Position numbers and translations under genes: made by a program
Shown here: piece after piece, positions 18,011 to 27,775 of the stretch
How the letters are laid out: each line of letters starts with the position of its first letter
How positions within the stretch are numbered: position 1 is the stretch's first letter
Assembly (NCBI GenBank): GCA_022842065.1
Contig: JALHQH010000012.1
Span: forward strand, 1-64,000
Length of the DNA: 64,000 nucleotides
Direction of reading: 5' to 3'
DNA from: Caldilineaceae bacterium
Lineage (GTDB): Bacteria > Chloroflexota > Anaerolineae > Caldilineales > Caldilineaceae
The notes under the pieces: generated by a model
The model's input: only the letters and a program-made list of their open reading frames with translations
The model's database searches: none
Told to the model about the DNA's origin: nothing

Positions 18011-19639
18011 ATGTCAAGATCACGTACCAACTCTGCGAATGCGACGACTAACCGGATGAATGCCCGCCGCGGTGAAGTGGGGGACCGCAAACGCCCGCGC
18101 TCCACCCTGGAATGGGAATTCGGTGGAGAGGCGGGGGCCGGCCTGCCGCCGTCAACTAACCCGCGCCGCGCTGAGGAGACCCCACTAAGGCGTGCGCCGG
18201 AAGCACGGTCACGTCCACCGGCGCTGCAAGGCGAAATTATGCCGCGCGAACAGGATGCTGCCCCGTCCCGTCAGGGCCGATCCGCGCAACCTTTGGGGGG
18301 GAGGACAGTGCCAACGCCCAGCCCAACCCGCACGACTGGGACTTCCCCAACATTGGTGGCGCTCTTTCAGGGCGAAGCCGGGATGCGCCGGGTGGTGGCC
18401 ACGCGCATTGCCTTGGATGATGCGCTTGACCGCTGGTGGACCAATGCCGATTTAGCGCCGCTTGCGCTCTTGCGCGATGGGCTGCTGTTGCTGGAAGCCG
18501 GCCATGCCCTGGATGAAACCCAACGCTCGTTTCTGTTGCGGTCGGCCCTGCGTACCCAACGGGGGCTGCTCACGGCGTTGCATCATCAGACCGATCCAGA
18601 TCGCACCGCCTTTTTGCTCAAAGATGCCCTGCTTGATCTACATCATCCTTTGCCGCCCCAACTGCTCCCGGCGTTGCGCCGGGAAGATCGTCAAAGCGAA
18701 GCGTGGGCCGATTATCTGGCCCACGATCTGGCTTACGAGGCGAATGCCGCAACTGGTCGCCGTAGCGAATTGGCGGCGGTTGCCCTGGCGGCGCTGCAGG
18801 GCAAGCCTATCCCACCGCTGCGCCGTATCGGCCGTGTGGGTTTACCGACCGTGGCGGAACGCCCTCATCCGGAATTGTTGCCCTTATCGCATCGCTGGTC
18901 GCTGCGCTGGCTTGTCTGGCTGCTTTTGACCATGCTGCTGCTGATTGGTTATGGCTGGGGCCAATACCGACCTGGGGTTGCAATGGTGGCTATTCCCGCC
19001 GGCAGCTATACCATCAGTGATCCGGCGCGCCGCGATCAAGCTGCGCCTGCCAACCAACGCACTGTGACATTGCCGGCCTATACCATCGATCGGACTGAGG
19101 TCACGAATCGTGCCTATCGAAGTTGTGTGGCCGGTGGGGGCTGTCCGCTACCGACAACTGTCCCTACCCAGACAAGGTTGGACTATTTTACCAATCCAGC
19201 GTATGATGATTTTCCGGTTACGAACGTGGACTGGAGCGCCGCCCAAACCTTCTGCGCTTGGGTTGGCAAGACGTTGCCGAGCCTGGAACAATGGGAAGTT
19301 GCGGCGGCCATTGCGCCGGTAACGCAACAGCGCTTACGTTATCCCTGGGGTGATCGCTTTGAGGCACGCTTTGCGAATAGTGCTGCCCTCGCCCTGCACG
19401 CGACCCAAGCTGTTGGATCCTACCAACCGGCAGGGAACAGTTTGTGGGGGGTTGCCGATCTGGCTGGTAATGTGGCGGAATGGACGCTGATGCCTGCTGC
19501 CAACCAGTTGGATGGTTATGTTGTGAAGGGTGGCTCTTTTCAAGATGAGGCGCCGGCGTTGCAGACAGATGCGCTACAGGAAGTCGCCATGACAACCGCT
19601 GCCCCCTGGTTGGGCTTTCGTTGTGTACGCGCAAATTAA
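18011..19639 (+). CDS. Membrane-anchored formylglycine-generating-enzyme (SUMF1) domain protein
   Basis: A 542-residue protein. The first ~100 residues are Arg/Pro-rich and probably disordered. A helical region follows, then one membrane segment (WLVWLLLTMLLLIGYGWG, about residues 302-320), and a C-terminal FGE-sulfatase fold. That fold is shown by MVAIPAGSYTISD, YTIDRTEVTNRAY, PVTNVDWSAAQTFCAWVGK, RYPWGDRFE, LAGNVAEWT and GGSFQD ending GFRCVRAN. The topology places the domain outside the membrane. Most such bacterial domains are not sulfatase-activating enzymes and bind or modify unknown partners. The ATG at 18011 sits at the predicted transcription start, so the message may be leaderless. 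Confidence 0.8.
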   Translation: MSRSRTNSANATTNRMNARRGEVGDRKRPRSTLEWEFGGEAGAGLPPSTNPRRAEETPLRRAPEARSRPPALQGEIMPREQDAAPSRQGRSAQPLGGRTVPTPSPTRTTGTSPTLVALFQGEAGMRRVVATRIALDDALDRWWTNADLAPLALLRDGLLLLEAGHALDETQRSFLLRSALRTQRGLLTALHHQTDPDRTAFLLKDALLDLHHPLPPQLLPALRREDRQSEAWADYLAHDLAYEANAATGRRSELAAVALAALQGKPIPPLRRIGRVGLPTVAERPHPELLPLSHRWSLRWLVWLLLTMLLLIGYGWGQYRPGVAMVAIPAGSYTISDPARRDQAAPANQRTVTLPAYTIDRTEVTNRAYRSCVAGGGCPLPTTVPTQTRLDYFTNPAYDDFPVTNVDWSAAQTFCAWVGKTLPSLEQWEVAAAIAPVTQQRLRYPWGDRFEARFANSAALALHATQAVGSYQPAGNSLWGVADLAGNVAEWTLMPAANQLDGYVVKGGSFQDEAPALQTDALQEVAMTTAAPWLGFRCVRAN

Positions 19640-19711
19640 GCATAGCGGCACAGTTGCCCAACGGGTGGGCGACTGTGATATATTATCTAATAAATCGATG
19701 GGGAAAGAGGC

Positions 19712-20578
19712 ATGACTGAAAATGTGTTAAAAACACTCGATCTAACGGCAGAGATCGAGCTCGCCAGTAAAGTGGCACGCGAGGCCGCAACCATTGTCAA
19801 CACCTTTTATGTTGGCTCCTCCGAAGTACGTTATAAAGTGGACAATGAGCCGGTTACCGAGGCCGACCGCTCGGCGAATCAACACATCGTGACGCGGATC
19901 CAGGCCGCCTTTCCAGATGATGGCATCTTGTCCGAAGAGTCAAAAGACAATCTGGTGCGGCTGGAACGTGAACGCTGTTGGATTATTGATCCACTCGACG
20001 GGACTAAAGAATTCATTGCGCGCAATGGCGAGTTCTCGATCATGATCGGGCTGGCCATTGGGGGCAAAGCGGTGATGGGCGTCATTATGCAGCCTGATCC
20101 CGGTTTGCTTTATGTGGGGGCCGTTAACTATGGCGCTTTCCTTTTTGAGGATAATGAAGAGATCCCGCTCAGTGTCAGTGACCGCCGCGAAGTCAATCGG
20201 ATGGTGATGGTGAGCAGCCGCAGCCATCGGCAGCAGATTGTGGATAGTGTCCGCAAAGAGTTGCACATTACCAGCGAGCGGGTCAGTGGTAGTGTGGGGT
20301 TGAAAGTTGGGCTAATCTCCCGGCAACTGGCCGATCTCTACATTCATCCCAGCCCTGGTTGTAAGGAGTGGGATATTTGCGCACCGGCTGCCTTGCTTGA
20401 AGCTGCCGGTGGGACCATCACCGACTGTTGGGGCGAGCCAATTACCTTTAATAAGCGTGATGTTCGCGCCCACAATGGCCTGCTCGCCAGCAATAGCCAG
20501 GCGCACGAACCGATTGTTGCCACTGTTGCCCGCATCTGCGAGGAATTTGGCTACAATCGCGATGATGGTTTTTGGTAG
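19712..20578 (+). CDS. Inositol monophosphatase / CysQ-family phosphatase
   Basis: A 288-residue Mg-dependent, Li-sensitive phosphatase fold enzyme. Metal ligands are in DGILSEES and in the signature WIIDPLDGTKEFI; the C-terminal signature is EWDICAPAALLEAAGG. The GTKEFI variant favours CysQ (3'(2'),5'-bisphosphate nucleotidase, which clears PAP made in sulfate assimilation) over inositol monophosphatase, but no sulfur gene is adjacent. The start has AAAGAGG 5 nt upstream. Length is normal. Confidence 0.88.
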   Translation: MTENVLKTLDLTAEIELASKVAREAATIVNTFYVGSSEVRYKVDNEPVTEADRSANQHIVTRIQAAFPDDGILSEESKDNLVRLERERCWIIDPLDGTKEFIARNGEFSIMIGLAIGGKAVMGVIMQPDPGLLYVGAVNYGAFLFEDNEEIPLSVSDRREVNRMVMVSSRSHRQQIVDSVRKELHITSERVSGSVGLKVGLISRQLADLYIHPSPGCKEWDICAPAALLEAAGGTITDCWGEPITFNKRDVRAHNGLLASNSQAHEPIVATVARICEEFGYNRDDGFW

Positions 20579-20607
20579 AGGGGAACAATGGTTAATGCTG
20601 AATGGTT

Positions 20608-20674
20608 ATTATACTTTGCGCTGAATGCGCACCAGCGCGAAAAACGCTGGTGCGCATTCAGCGCAAAGTATAAT
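20608..20674. repeat. Perfect 30-bp hairpin downstream of the phosphatase gene
   Basis: Arms at 20608-20637 and 20645-20674 are perfect complements (ATTATACTTTGCGCTGAATG at the outer end) around CGAAAAA. Copies of ATGGTTAATG and its complement flank it on both sides out to 20745. It is either a fold-back element or the stop signal of the upstream gene. Confidence 0.85.
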
Positions 20675-20755
20675 CGTGTAACGGTTAACGTAAATCGTTC
20701 TGCCATTAACCATTGCCCATTAACCGTTTGGCATTAACCATTAAGGACTTTTACC

Positions 20756-23734
20756 ATGGCTAGCCTCTTTGAATCTGAGTATCTCTTCGGCCTCCATGAT
20801 CCGGGCGGCGAGCGCTATATGATCGAGGCCGGTAAGCCTGGGTGGATCCTCTTCACCGAGGGCATTGGTCATGATCCCAACAACCGCAGTGGCTTTGATT
20901 ACCGACCCTATAGTAACCAGGGGCTGGGCATTATCACGCGTCTGAACAACGGCTACTATCCCGAAGGTACGATCCCGAATAGCCGCGATTACGCTGACTT
21001 TGCCCGCCGCTGTGCGAATTTTGTGGCCAGTAGCCCTGGCTGCAAGATTTGGATTATTGGGAATGAGATGAATTACCGGATCGAACGGCCGGCGGCCATT
21101 AGTGCCGCTGACAGTCAGCCGCGAGCCGCACAAGCAACTGGGGTTGAGGGCACGGCGGTTGAGGGCACAAGCAGCGGCTGGCGTCACCTGCTCGGGCGCG
21201 TAGGCCAGCTGTTGAGCGGTACTCCCAGCGCCGCCGCGGCCCCCGTTGCGGCCGAAGCGCTCGCCGAAGGCCTCGCCCCACGGCTACTCGTCACCCCAGC
21301 GGCGGATGATCCAACGCTGCATGGCTTGCCCCAACGGTTTGCTGCCATTAATGGGGATCAGGCCGGGGCCGTGCCAACCGTACGTACCGCCGCCGCGGCT
21401 GCCGCAGCTGAAGAGATCATCACGCCGACGCTTTACGCCCGTTGTTACCAGCTCTGTCGCGCGGCCATTCGTGCCCTGCCCGGCCATGCGGATGATCAGG
21501 TCTTAATCGGCGCGGTGGCCCCTTGGAATAATCAGACCACCTATCCTGGGAATACGCTGGGCGATTGGGTGCAATATTTTCAGGATATTCTGAATCTACT
21601 TGGTCCCAGCGGCTGTGATGGCATTACGCTACACACCTACACCCATCAGGCCGACCCGAATCTGATCACCAGCAGCACCAAGATGAATCCCCCCTTTCAG
21701 AATCGCCATTTTGAATTTCGCGCCTACATGGACTTTATGGCCGCGATTCCCGTTGCCATGCGCACGCTGCCGGTCTATATTACGGAAAGCAACCAAGATG
21801 TCCCCTGGGTTGACAGTAATACCGCGTGGATCCAACGGGCCTATGGCGAGATTGATTGGTGGAATCGCCAGCCCGGCAGCCAAAAAATTCGTGCCCTTGT
21901 GTTGTACCGCTATCCGCCCATCGACCGCTGGGTCATCCAGGGCAAGGGTGGCGTTATTCAGGACTTTCAACTCGCCATGCAAAATGATTATCGCTGGCGG
22001 CAGTACACCACGCCGCCCACCTTTGCGCCCGGTGCCCTGGTCGCAACCAATGATGTCGTCAATTTGCGCCGTACCGCCGGCTATGTCGGCAAACCGAGTA
22101 GCGATGTCCTCTGGCAGATCCCGCGCGATAGCAATTTGACCCTGGTCAGTGGGCCACAAACCGTCGATGGTTTGGTCTGGTGGCAGATCCGCACGGTGGA
22201 GGGGGCGCGGCCCGATCTAGTTGGTTGGGTGGCGCGCACCTCGCCGGCTGGGGTGGAGCTGTTGCGCTTGCTTTCCAGTGGTGGCGGTGGTGCCACAGGT
22301 GACTTTACCGTAGGTGATACCCTGCAGACGGCGGCAGTGACTCGCGTGCGCCGTTCCCCCGGTTATGCCAATAAACCGGCCACCGATGTGGTCACCGATC
22401 TGCCCGTGGGCACGCGCGTGACGGTGCTCGGTGGTCCCAGTCCAGCGGATAATCTAACTTGGTGGCAGGTGCGAGCCACCAGCGGCCAAGAGGGTTGGGC
22501 GGCGCAGGTGGCGCCTAACGGTCAAGTGTTGCTGGAGAAAGCCACGGTGGTTGCGCCGCCTGATGGCGGTGGTACCGGCACATTTGCCGTGGGTGATCGC
22601 ATTGTCACCCGTGCTGTTGTGCGCATGCGCCAGAGCCCTGGCTATCTTAACAAACCGGCCACCGATGTGGTCGCCGATATTGCCCTTGGTGCGCAGGGGA
22701 CGGTGCTCGCTGGTCCACAAAGTGCCAATAACTTGACCTGGTGGCGAATCCAAACGACTAATCCTGCCGGTGCGCAGGTCAGCGGGTGGATGGCTGAAAA
22801 AGGGCCTGATGGGCAGACGTTCTTGGAAAAGGCAAGCGGTGGTGGTGTGCCCACGACCCCGGTTGGGCTGGCCCCCGGCGATCTGGTGGCGGCGGCTAGC
22901 CCCGTACGGGTGCGGCGCACTGCTGGGTATGTGGGCAAAGCCGCCGATGATGTGCTGGGCGAACTGGGGCAGCGGGCAACGGTTAATCTGATCAGCGGCC
23001 CGCGCACGGTTGATAGCCTGCAGTGGTGGCAAGTGGGCGGGATCGGAACGGCTGGCCAATCGCTGGTCGGCTGGTCGGCGGATCGGGCACCGAATGGGGC
23101 CGTGCTGATCGCAGTGCCCAATGTGTTGCCTGGGACCAACATTCCCAACAAAGCAACCGGTGCTTATTTGGGGTCGCCTTTCCAGGGCAATTTTGGGATT
23201 TCACAACTCTGGGGCGAAAATCCGCAAATCTACGGCCAGATCACCTATGATGGTGTGCGTTTGCTGGGCCACAATGGCATCGACTTTCTGACCCCGGTTG
23301 GCACCCCCATCACCGCCGTTGATCGCGGAGTGGTGCAGGAGACGGTCTATAATGATCCCTCTGGCTTTGGTAACTTTATCAAGGTGCGGCATGATTGGGG
23401 CGAGTCAATTTACGCCCACTTGAATACAATTGACATCCAGACCGGGCGGCTGGTGGCACGCGGCGATGTGATGGGTACCACCGGCAACACGGGCTTTAGC
23501 AATGGTCCCCACTTGCACTTTGCGATCCGGATCAATCCCTATAGCCGGACTGATGGTTGGGGTGGTTTTTCTGATCCGTTGCCTTACTTGACGCCCAGCA
23601 TTATTGTGATGCCGCGCTATGTCGCTGCCGGCGCAACGGCGCGCCAGGCGGCGCCAGTCACCCTTGGCGGCTATCGCCCATTGGCCGAAGCCCCTGGTTA
23701 TGCCCCAAATAAACCAGGCGTGGCTAGACCGTAA
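20756..23734 (+). CDS. Multidomain cell-wall protein: glycosidase-like, four SH3b repeats, M23 peptidase
   Basis: A 992-residue protein. Residues ~1-410 resemble a (beta/alpha)8 glycosidase, with an acid/base-type Glu in IGNEMNY near 104 and a second Glu in YITESNQ near 343. Four SH3b-type repeats follow, each with a conserved R-R/Q-x-x-GY..KP..DV pattern and a WWQ/WWR strand. The C terminus is an M23/LytM endopeptidase with its zinc ligands in HNGIDF and HLHFAI. It should bind and cut peptidoglycan. No Sec signal peptide is visible at the N terminus (MASLFESEYLFGLHDPGGE), which is odd for a wall enzyme. The ATG follows AAGGAC. The next gene is a paralog in the N-terminal domain. Confidence 0.85.
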   Translation: MASLFESEYLFGLHDPGGERYMIEAGKPGWILFTEGIGHDPNNRSGFDYRPYSNQGLGIITRLNNGYYPEGTIPNSRDYADFARRCANFVASSPGCKIWIIGNEMNYRIERPAAISAADSQPRAAQATGVEGTAVEGTSSGWRHLLGRVGQLLSGTPSAAAAPVAAEALAEGLAPRLLVTPAADDPTLHGLPQRFAAINGDQAGAVPTVRTAAAAAAAEEIITPTLYARCYQLCRAAIRALPGHADDQVLIGAVAPWNNQTTYPGNTLGDWVQYFQDILNLLGPSGCDGITLHTYTHQADPNLITSSTKMNPPFQNRHFEFRAYMDFMAAIPVAMRTLPVYITESNQDVPWVDSNTAWIQRAYGEIDWWNRQPGSQKIRALVLYRYPPIDRWVIQGKGGVIQDFQLAMQNDYRWRQYTTPPTFAPGALVATNDVVNLRRTAGYVGKPSSDVLWQIPRDSNLTLVSGPQTVDGLVWWQIRTVEGARPDLVGWVARTSPAGVELLRLLSSGGGGATGDFTVGDTLQTAAVTRVRRSPGYANKPATDVVTDLPVGTRVTVLGGPSPADNLTWWQVRATSGQEGWAAQVAPNGQVLLEKATVVAPPDGGGTGTFAVGDRIVTRAVVRMRQSPGYLNKPATDVVADIALGAQGTVLAGPQSANNLTWWRIQTTNPAGAQVSGWMAEKGPDGQTFLEKASGGGVPTTPVGLAPGDLVAAASPVRVRRTAGYVGKAADDVLGELGQRATVNLISGPRTVDSLQWWQVGGIGTAGQSLVGWSADRAPNGAVLIAVPNVLPGTNIPNKATGAYLGSPFQGNFGISQLWGENPQIYGQITYDGVRLLGHNGIDFLTPVGTPITAVDRGVVQETVYNDPSGFGNFIKVRHDWGESIYAHLNTIDIQTGRLVARGDVMGTTGNTGFSNGPHLHFAIRINPYSRTDGWGGFSDPLPYLTPSIIVMPRYVAAGATARQAAPVTLGGYRPLAEAPGYAPNKPGVARP

Positions 23735-23785
23735 ATTTTATACCCGATATGAGTAAATACATCATGAATAGTAAGTAGTGATTGC

Positions 23786-26700
23786 ATGCCGCGACCGTTG
23801 ATTGATTCTGCGTATATTTATGGCATCCACGAACCCGGCGGCGAAGAATATCTGCGTTCGCCCGATGGGGAGAGCGCTCGCGGGTGGATCCTTTTTACCG
23901 AAGCGCTGGGCCACGACCCCGAGGATCGCCGGGGCATTGATTTTTCCACCTTTAGTGCGCAGGGCTATGGCATTATCTGCCGCTTAAACCACGGCTACGA
24001 GCCGGATGGCACGATTCCGCACAGCAGCCATTACGAAAATTTTGCCCGACGCGTTGCCAACTTTGTCACCATTAGCCGCGGCTGTAAGACCTGGGTGATC
24101 GGCAATGAGATGAATTACGCCGTGGAGCGGCCTGGCATCCAGATCGACTGGGCACGCCATGCCAGCCGCCGCGATGGTCCGCCCGAAAGTGCTGATCCCA
24201 TGCGCCGTGGGCTGGCCGTGCGTTTTAATGTGCTGCCCGACAATTCTGCGGAGATTCGCACCACGCGCGCCGCCATCGTTGAACAGGGCGAGGTAATTAC
24301 GCCCCAACGCTATGCCCGCTGTTATCGCCTCTGTCGCGACGCCATCCATCGTCTGCCCGGCCATGAGGATGATCTGGTGCTGGTTGGTGCCGTGGCCCCC
24401 TGGAATACCCAGACCATCTACCCTAGCAATGCCAATGGCGATTGGGTGCAATATTTTCGCGACATCCTCGACGCCATCGGGCCGAGCCACTGTGACGGCT
24501 TTACCTTACATAGCTTTACCCACGGCCCTGATCCGGCGCTGGTGACCGATGAAACCCTGCTCCCCCCGCCCTTTCAGAGCTATCATCGTGAATTTCGCGT
24601 CTATCGGGACTTTATGGCGGTGGTGCCGCAAGAGATGCGCCACCTGCCGGCCTTTATTACCGAGTGCGACCAGACGACCCCCTGGCTGGATAATGACCAG
24701 GGCTGGGTAAAGGCCGCCTACGCCGAGATCAACGCGTGGAATCAACAGGCCCGGCTAGAGGGCGCACCCGATGCCACGCGCCAGCCCCGCCAGCAGATCC
24801 GGGCCTTGGTTCTCTACCGCTGGCCGCGGCTAGATAAATGGTTCATTGAGGGCAAATTTGGTGTCATCGGCGATTTGGAAGCGGCGGTCCAGCGCGGGTA
24901 TACCTGGCGCGGCAGTGAACTGTCCCAACGTGATGCGTTACCCACCACAGTAATCCCTCGCCAACTGGTGGAAATCCCTGATGCCCCTTCCTATGCGATT
25001 GAGTGGATTGATGATCACTTCCCCGAGCGGCTAGTCGCCGGCACCACGGTGACCGCAACGGTCACCCTGCGTAATGCGGGCAGCCTGACCTGGCGTTGGG
25101 GCGGGGGTAATCCGTTTCGCCTGGGCTACCATTACTATCGCAACCGCCGCCTGCTGCCGACCGCGGCCGAACGTGATCTGCGTACGGACATTCTCCAAGA
25201 TATTCTGCCGGGCGAGACCGTCACCCTGCAGGCGCGCATTGCCTTGCCCACCGAGCCGGGGAATTACACCCTGGAACTTGACCTGGTGCAGGAGGGGGTG
25301 ACCTGGTTCAAGGATCAACAGTCGCCCGTGCTGACGCGCTGGTTGACGGTGGAACTGGCCCCGCGCGCCGAATCGACGGCGATGGCAGGTGAGGGCGCGC
25401 CGGCCAATCCGCTCTTACCCGTGCCGCTCTTTTTGGATATCGCCGCCCGTTTGCCACGCAAGGCGGCCTATGCGCGCCGCAGCATGAGCCAGGTGCGCTA
25501 CATTGTCATCAGCCATACCGCGGCGAATCCCAACCTGAGCCTGGAGCGCATTGCCCAAACGCACACGCAACATGGCTATCCTGGCATTGTCTATAACTTT
25601 GTCGTTGCGCGTGATGGGCAAGTCTTTCGCGTCAGCCAATTAGAAGAGGTGGCACAGCCCGATCAACCTTGGTCCGAGCAGGGGGTTAACATCTGCCTGG
25701 CCGGCAACTTTACCATGGACCCGCCCCCCTTACCGCAGTTGGATGCCACTGGCCGCCTCTGCGCCTGGTTGGCCCACAACTTGGGGTTGACCCCCGATAC
25801 CATTGTCGGGCTAGGTGATCTGACCAAGAGCAACAGCCCTGGTGATACCTTTTATGCGGGGCCAACCTGGCGCGATGTGATTGTGCGGCAGGTCCAGCTT
25901 CATATTGCCGCGCTGACTGGCGTGCCCAGCAGCGAAAGTATTGATCCCGCCCAGGTGCAGGCGTTGGAGGCCGAGCGGACCGAGCTAACCAAAGCAAAGA
26001 GTGAACTACAAGTTGCGCTCAAAGCGACGGAGGAGAGCACCAGCCAGCTCCGCACGGCCAATGACGAATTAGCCGCCGAGGTGTTGCGCCTTTCGCGCGA
26101 GTTGGCGGCGCAGGTCGAGCGGGCGCAAGGTAAGTTTCATATTCAAAATCTGATCAATGATCTGCCACGCGATTTGCATCGCTATCGGGCGCGGCGGGCC
26201 GAAGAGATTCGTTTTGTGGTCATCAACCATACCGGGGTGGAGGCCGATACCCCTTGGGTACAAATTGCCACCGCCCACCGGGCCGACTGGCCGGGGATCG
26301 TCTATGATTTTGGGATCGATGAAGAAGGGTTGGTCTACCAGTTCCAGCCGCTGGATGAGGTTGCCGAGACGGAGCAGCCTTATCTGGCCCATGCCATTAA
26401 TATTGCTTTTGCCGGTGAGTTCCACCGTACAGCCCCAAGCCGTGAACAAGTGCAGGCCGGCGCACAGCTAATTGCGTGGCTAATCGAGCGTTTCCCGCAA
26501 TTGACCACCGACAGCATCAAGGGGCTGCGTGAATTTCTCAGCGACCATACCTCGCCGGGCGATCAGTGGCTGGCTGGCACCAACTGGAAAGTGCGTTTGC
26601 TCGCTGCCGTGCGCCGCGCCACAGGTGAGGTCGATCCAAGTGTGGTCGAGAATACCTTGCGTGGGCGGATCGGCGAGTTCCAACAGCAACTGGATGAGTT

Positions 26701-27673
26701 ACAACAGCGTCACGCCTTGATCGAACGCCAGAAGTCACGGCTGGAAACTGAGAACCATCGGTTACAAGGGGAACTGCAGGAGAAATTGCAGGCGACCAAG
26801 AACTACATTGTGCCCAAGCCAACCCTGCGCGCGGTGATTAATCAACTGCCCCACCACCCCACCTTGCACTACGAGCGGCGCTCACTGGGCCAGATCACCC
26901 ACATTGCCGTCCATCATACGGCCGCACCGCCGGCCTTAGGCCCGCTACGCATTGCCGAGCTGCATGTTAACGCCGATCCTGGGCGCGGCAAAGAGGGATG
27001 GCCCGGCATTGGTTATCACTTCTTTGTTCATGCCGACGGTACGATTGAGCAGACTAATCATCTGGAGACGGTGAGCTATCATGTCTATCGGCATAATAAC
27101 TATACGATTGGCATTGTCTTCGCTGGCAGCTTTCTCAACGGGCGGATTCCCACCGCGGCCCAACTGCGCACCGGTGCACACTTGATTGCCTGGCTGATGC
27201 AGGATCTGCATATTCCCCTGGCGCGCGTGTGGGGCCACCGCGAGTTCCCAGAGAACACCACTGTCTGTCCTGGCAGCGAGTGGACGGCGGGTAACCGTTG
27301 GCGTGATTTGCTCTTTGAACGCATTGAGGAGGTACAGGAAGGGATTGGGGTCAAAAATATCCGCCACTATCTGCTGCTCGGCACCGCCAACAACGCCGCG
27401 GGGCGCGTCTACCAAATCAGTGACGTGTTACCTTACATTGAGCGCTTTCAGCCCACGGTTGGCTTTAGCCTTGAAGATGCCAAGTACGCCGAGTTTGTCA
27501 CGCTGATCGGCGGCGAGGCCGCGGTAAGTGCCGTCACCGAAGGCACCTTACGTAAACATGGCTGCCAGGTTGACCGCATTGCCGGCCGCGACCCCGAAGA
27601 GACCATCCGCCTGCTCACCGAAATGGCGCGCCTCGACCGCCGCTTCCAGACGTTTGACGTTGATTTTGAGTGA
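23786..27673 (+). CDS. Multidomain cell-wall protein: glycosidase-like, Ig-like, three amidase/PGRP modules with coiled coils
   Basis: A 1295-residue protein. Residues 1-~390 are paralogous to the previous gene (GIHEPGGE, IGNEMNY, ITECDQ). An Ig-like beta domain (~395-510; VTATVTLRNAGSLTWRWGGG) follows. Then come three N-acetylmuramoyl-alanine amidase/PGRP units starting near 551, 789 and 1017, each opening with RR...I..(V/I)(V/I)xHT. Coiled-coil helices separate them. Only the third keeps the zinc pattern (VHHTA, then GHREFPENTTVCPG); in the first and second the later His and Cys are replaced (GLGDLTKSNSPGD, GLREFLSDHTSPGD), so they are probably binding modules. No signal peptide is seen. 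Confidence 0.85.
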   Translation: MPRPLIDSAYIYGIHEPGGEEYLRSPDGESARGWILFTEALGHDPEDRRGIDFSTFSAQGYGIICRLNHGYEPDGTIPHSSHYENFARRVANFVTISRGCKTWVIGNEMNYAVERPGIQIDWARHASRRDGPPESADPMRRGLAVRFNVLPDNSAEIRTTRAAIVEQGEVITPQRYARCYRLCRDAIHRLPGHEDDLVLVGAVAPWNTQTIYPSNANGDWVQYFRDILDAIGPSHCDGFTLHSFTHGPDPALVTDETLLPPPFQSYHREFRVYRDFMAVVPQEMRHLPAFITECDQTTPWLDNDQGWVKAAYAEINAWNQQARLEGAPDATRQPRQQIRALVLYRWPRLDKWFIEGKFGVIGDLEAAVQRGYTWRGSELSQRDALPTTVIPRQLVEIPDAPSYAIEWIDDHFPERLVAGTTVTATVTLRNAGSLTWRWGGGNPFRLGYHYYRNRRLLPTAAERDLRTDILQDILPGETVTLQARIALPTEPGNYTLELDLVQEGVTWFKDQQSPVLTRWLTVELAPRAESTAMAGEGAPANPLLPVPLFLDIAARLPRKAAYARRSMSQVRYIVISHTAANPNLSLERIAQTHTQHGYPGIVYNFVVARDGQVFRVSQLEEVAQPDQPWSEQGVNICLAGNFTMDPPPLPQLDATGRLCAWLAHNLGLTPDTIVGLGDLTKSNSPGDTFYAGPTWRDVIVRQVQLHIAALTGVPSSESIDPAQVQALEAERTELTKAKSELQVALKATEESTSQLRTANDELAAEVLRLSRELAAQVERAQGKFHIQNLINDLPRDLHRYRARRAEEIRFVVINHTGVEADTPWVQIATAHRADWPGIVYDFGIDEEGLVYQFQPLDEVAETEQPYLAHAINIAFAGEFHRTAPSREQVQAGAQLIAWLIERFPQLTTDSIKGLREFLSDHTSPGDQWLAGTNWKVRLLAAVRRATGEVDPSVVENTLRGRIGEFQQQLDELQQRHALIERQKSRLETENHRLQGELQEKLQATKNYIVPKPTLRAVINQLPHHPTLHYERRSLGQITHIAVHHTAAPPALGPLRIAELHVNADPGRGKEGWPGIGYHFFVHADGTIEQTNHLETVSYHVYRHNNYTIGIVFAGSFLNGRIPTAAQLRTGAHLIAWLMQDLHIPLARVWGHREFPENTTVCPGSEWTAGNRWRDLLFERIEEVQEGIGVKNIRHYLLLGTANNAAGRVYQISDVLPYIERFQPTVGFSLEDAKYAEFVTLIGGEAAVSAVTEGTLRKHGCQVDRIAGRDPEETIRLLTEMARLDRRFQTFDVDFE

Positions 27674-27765
27674 GAGCGGTAAATCAGTAGATAAGTAAAT
27701 CAGTAAATCGGTAGATAGAGTTACCGATCTACCGATTTACCGATTTACCTATCTACCCATATCCC
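27674..27765. repeat. Inverted arrays of an 8-nt repeat (AAATCGGT type)
   Basis: Units such as TAAATCAG and TAAATCGG on the left face ACCGATTT and ACCTATCT on the right, making a long hairpin between the cell-wall gene and scpA. The same unit is used at 35165-35215 and 35553-35640. Confidence 0.75.
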
Positions 27766-27775
27766 AATCCATCCC

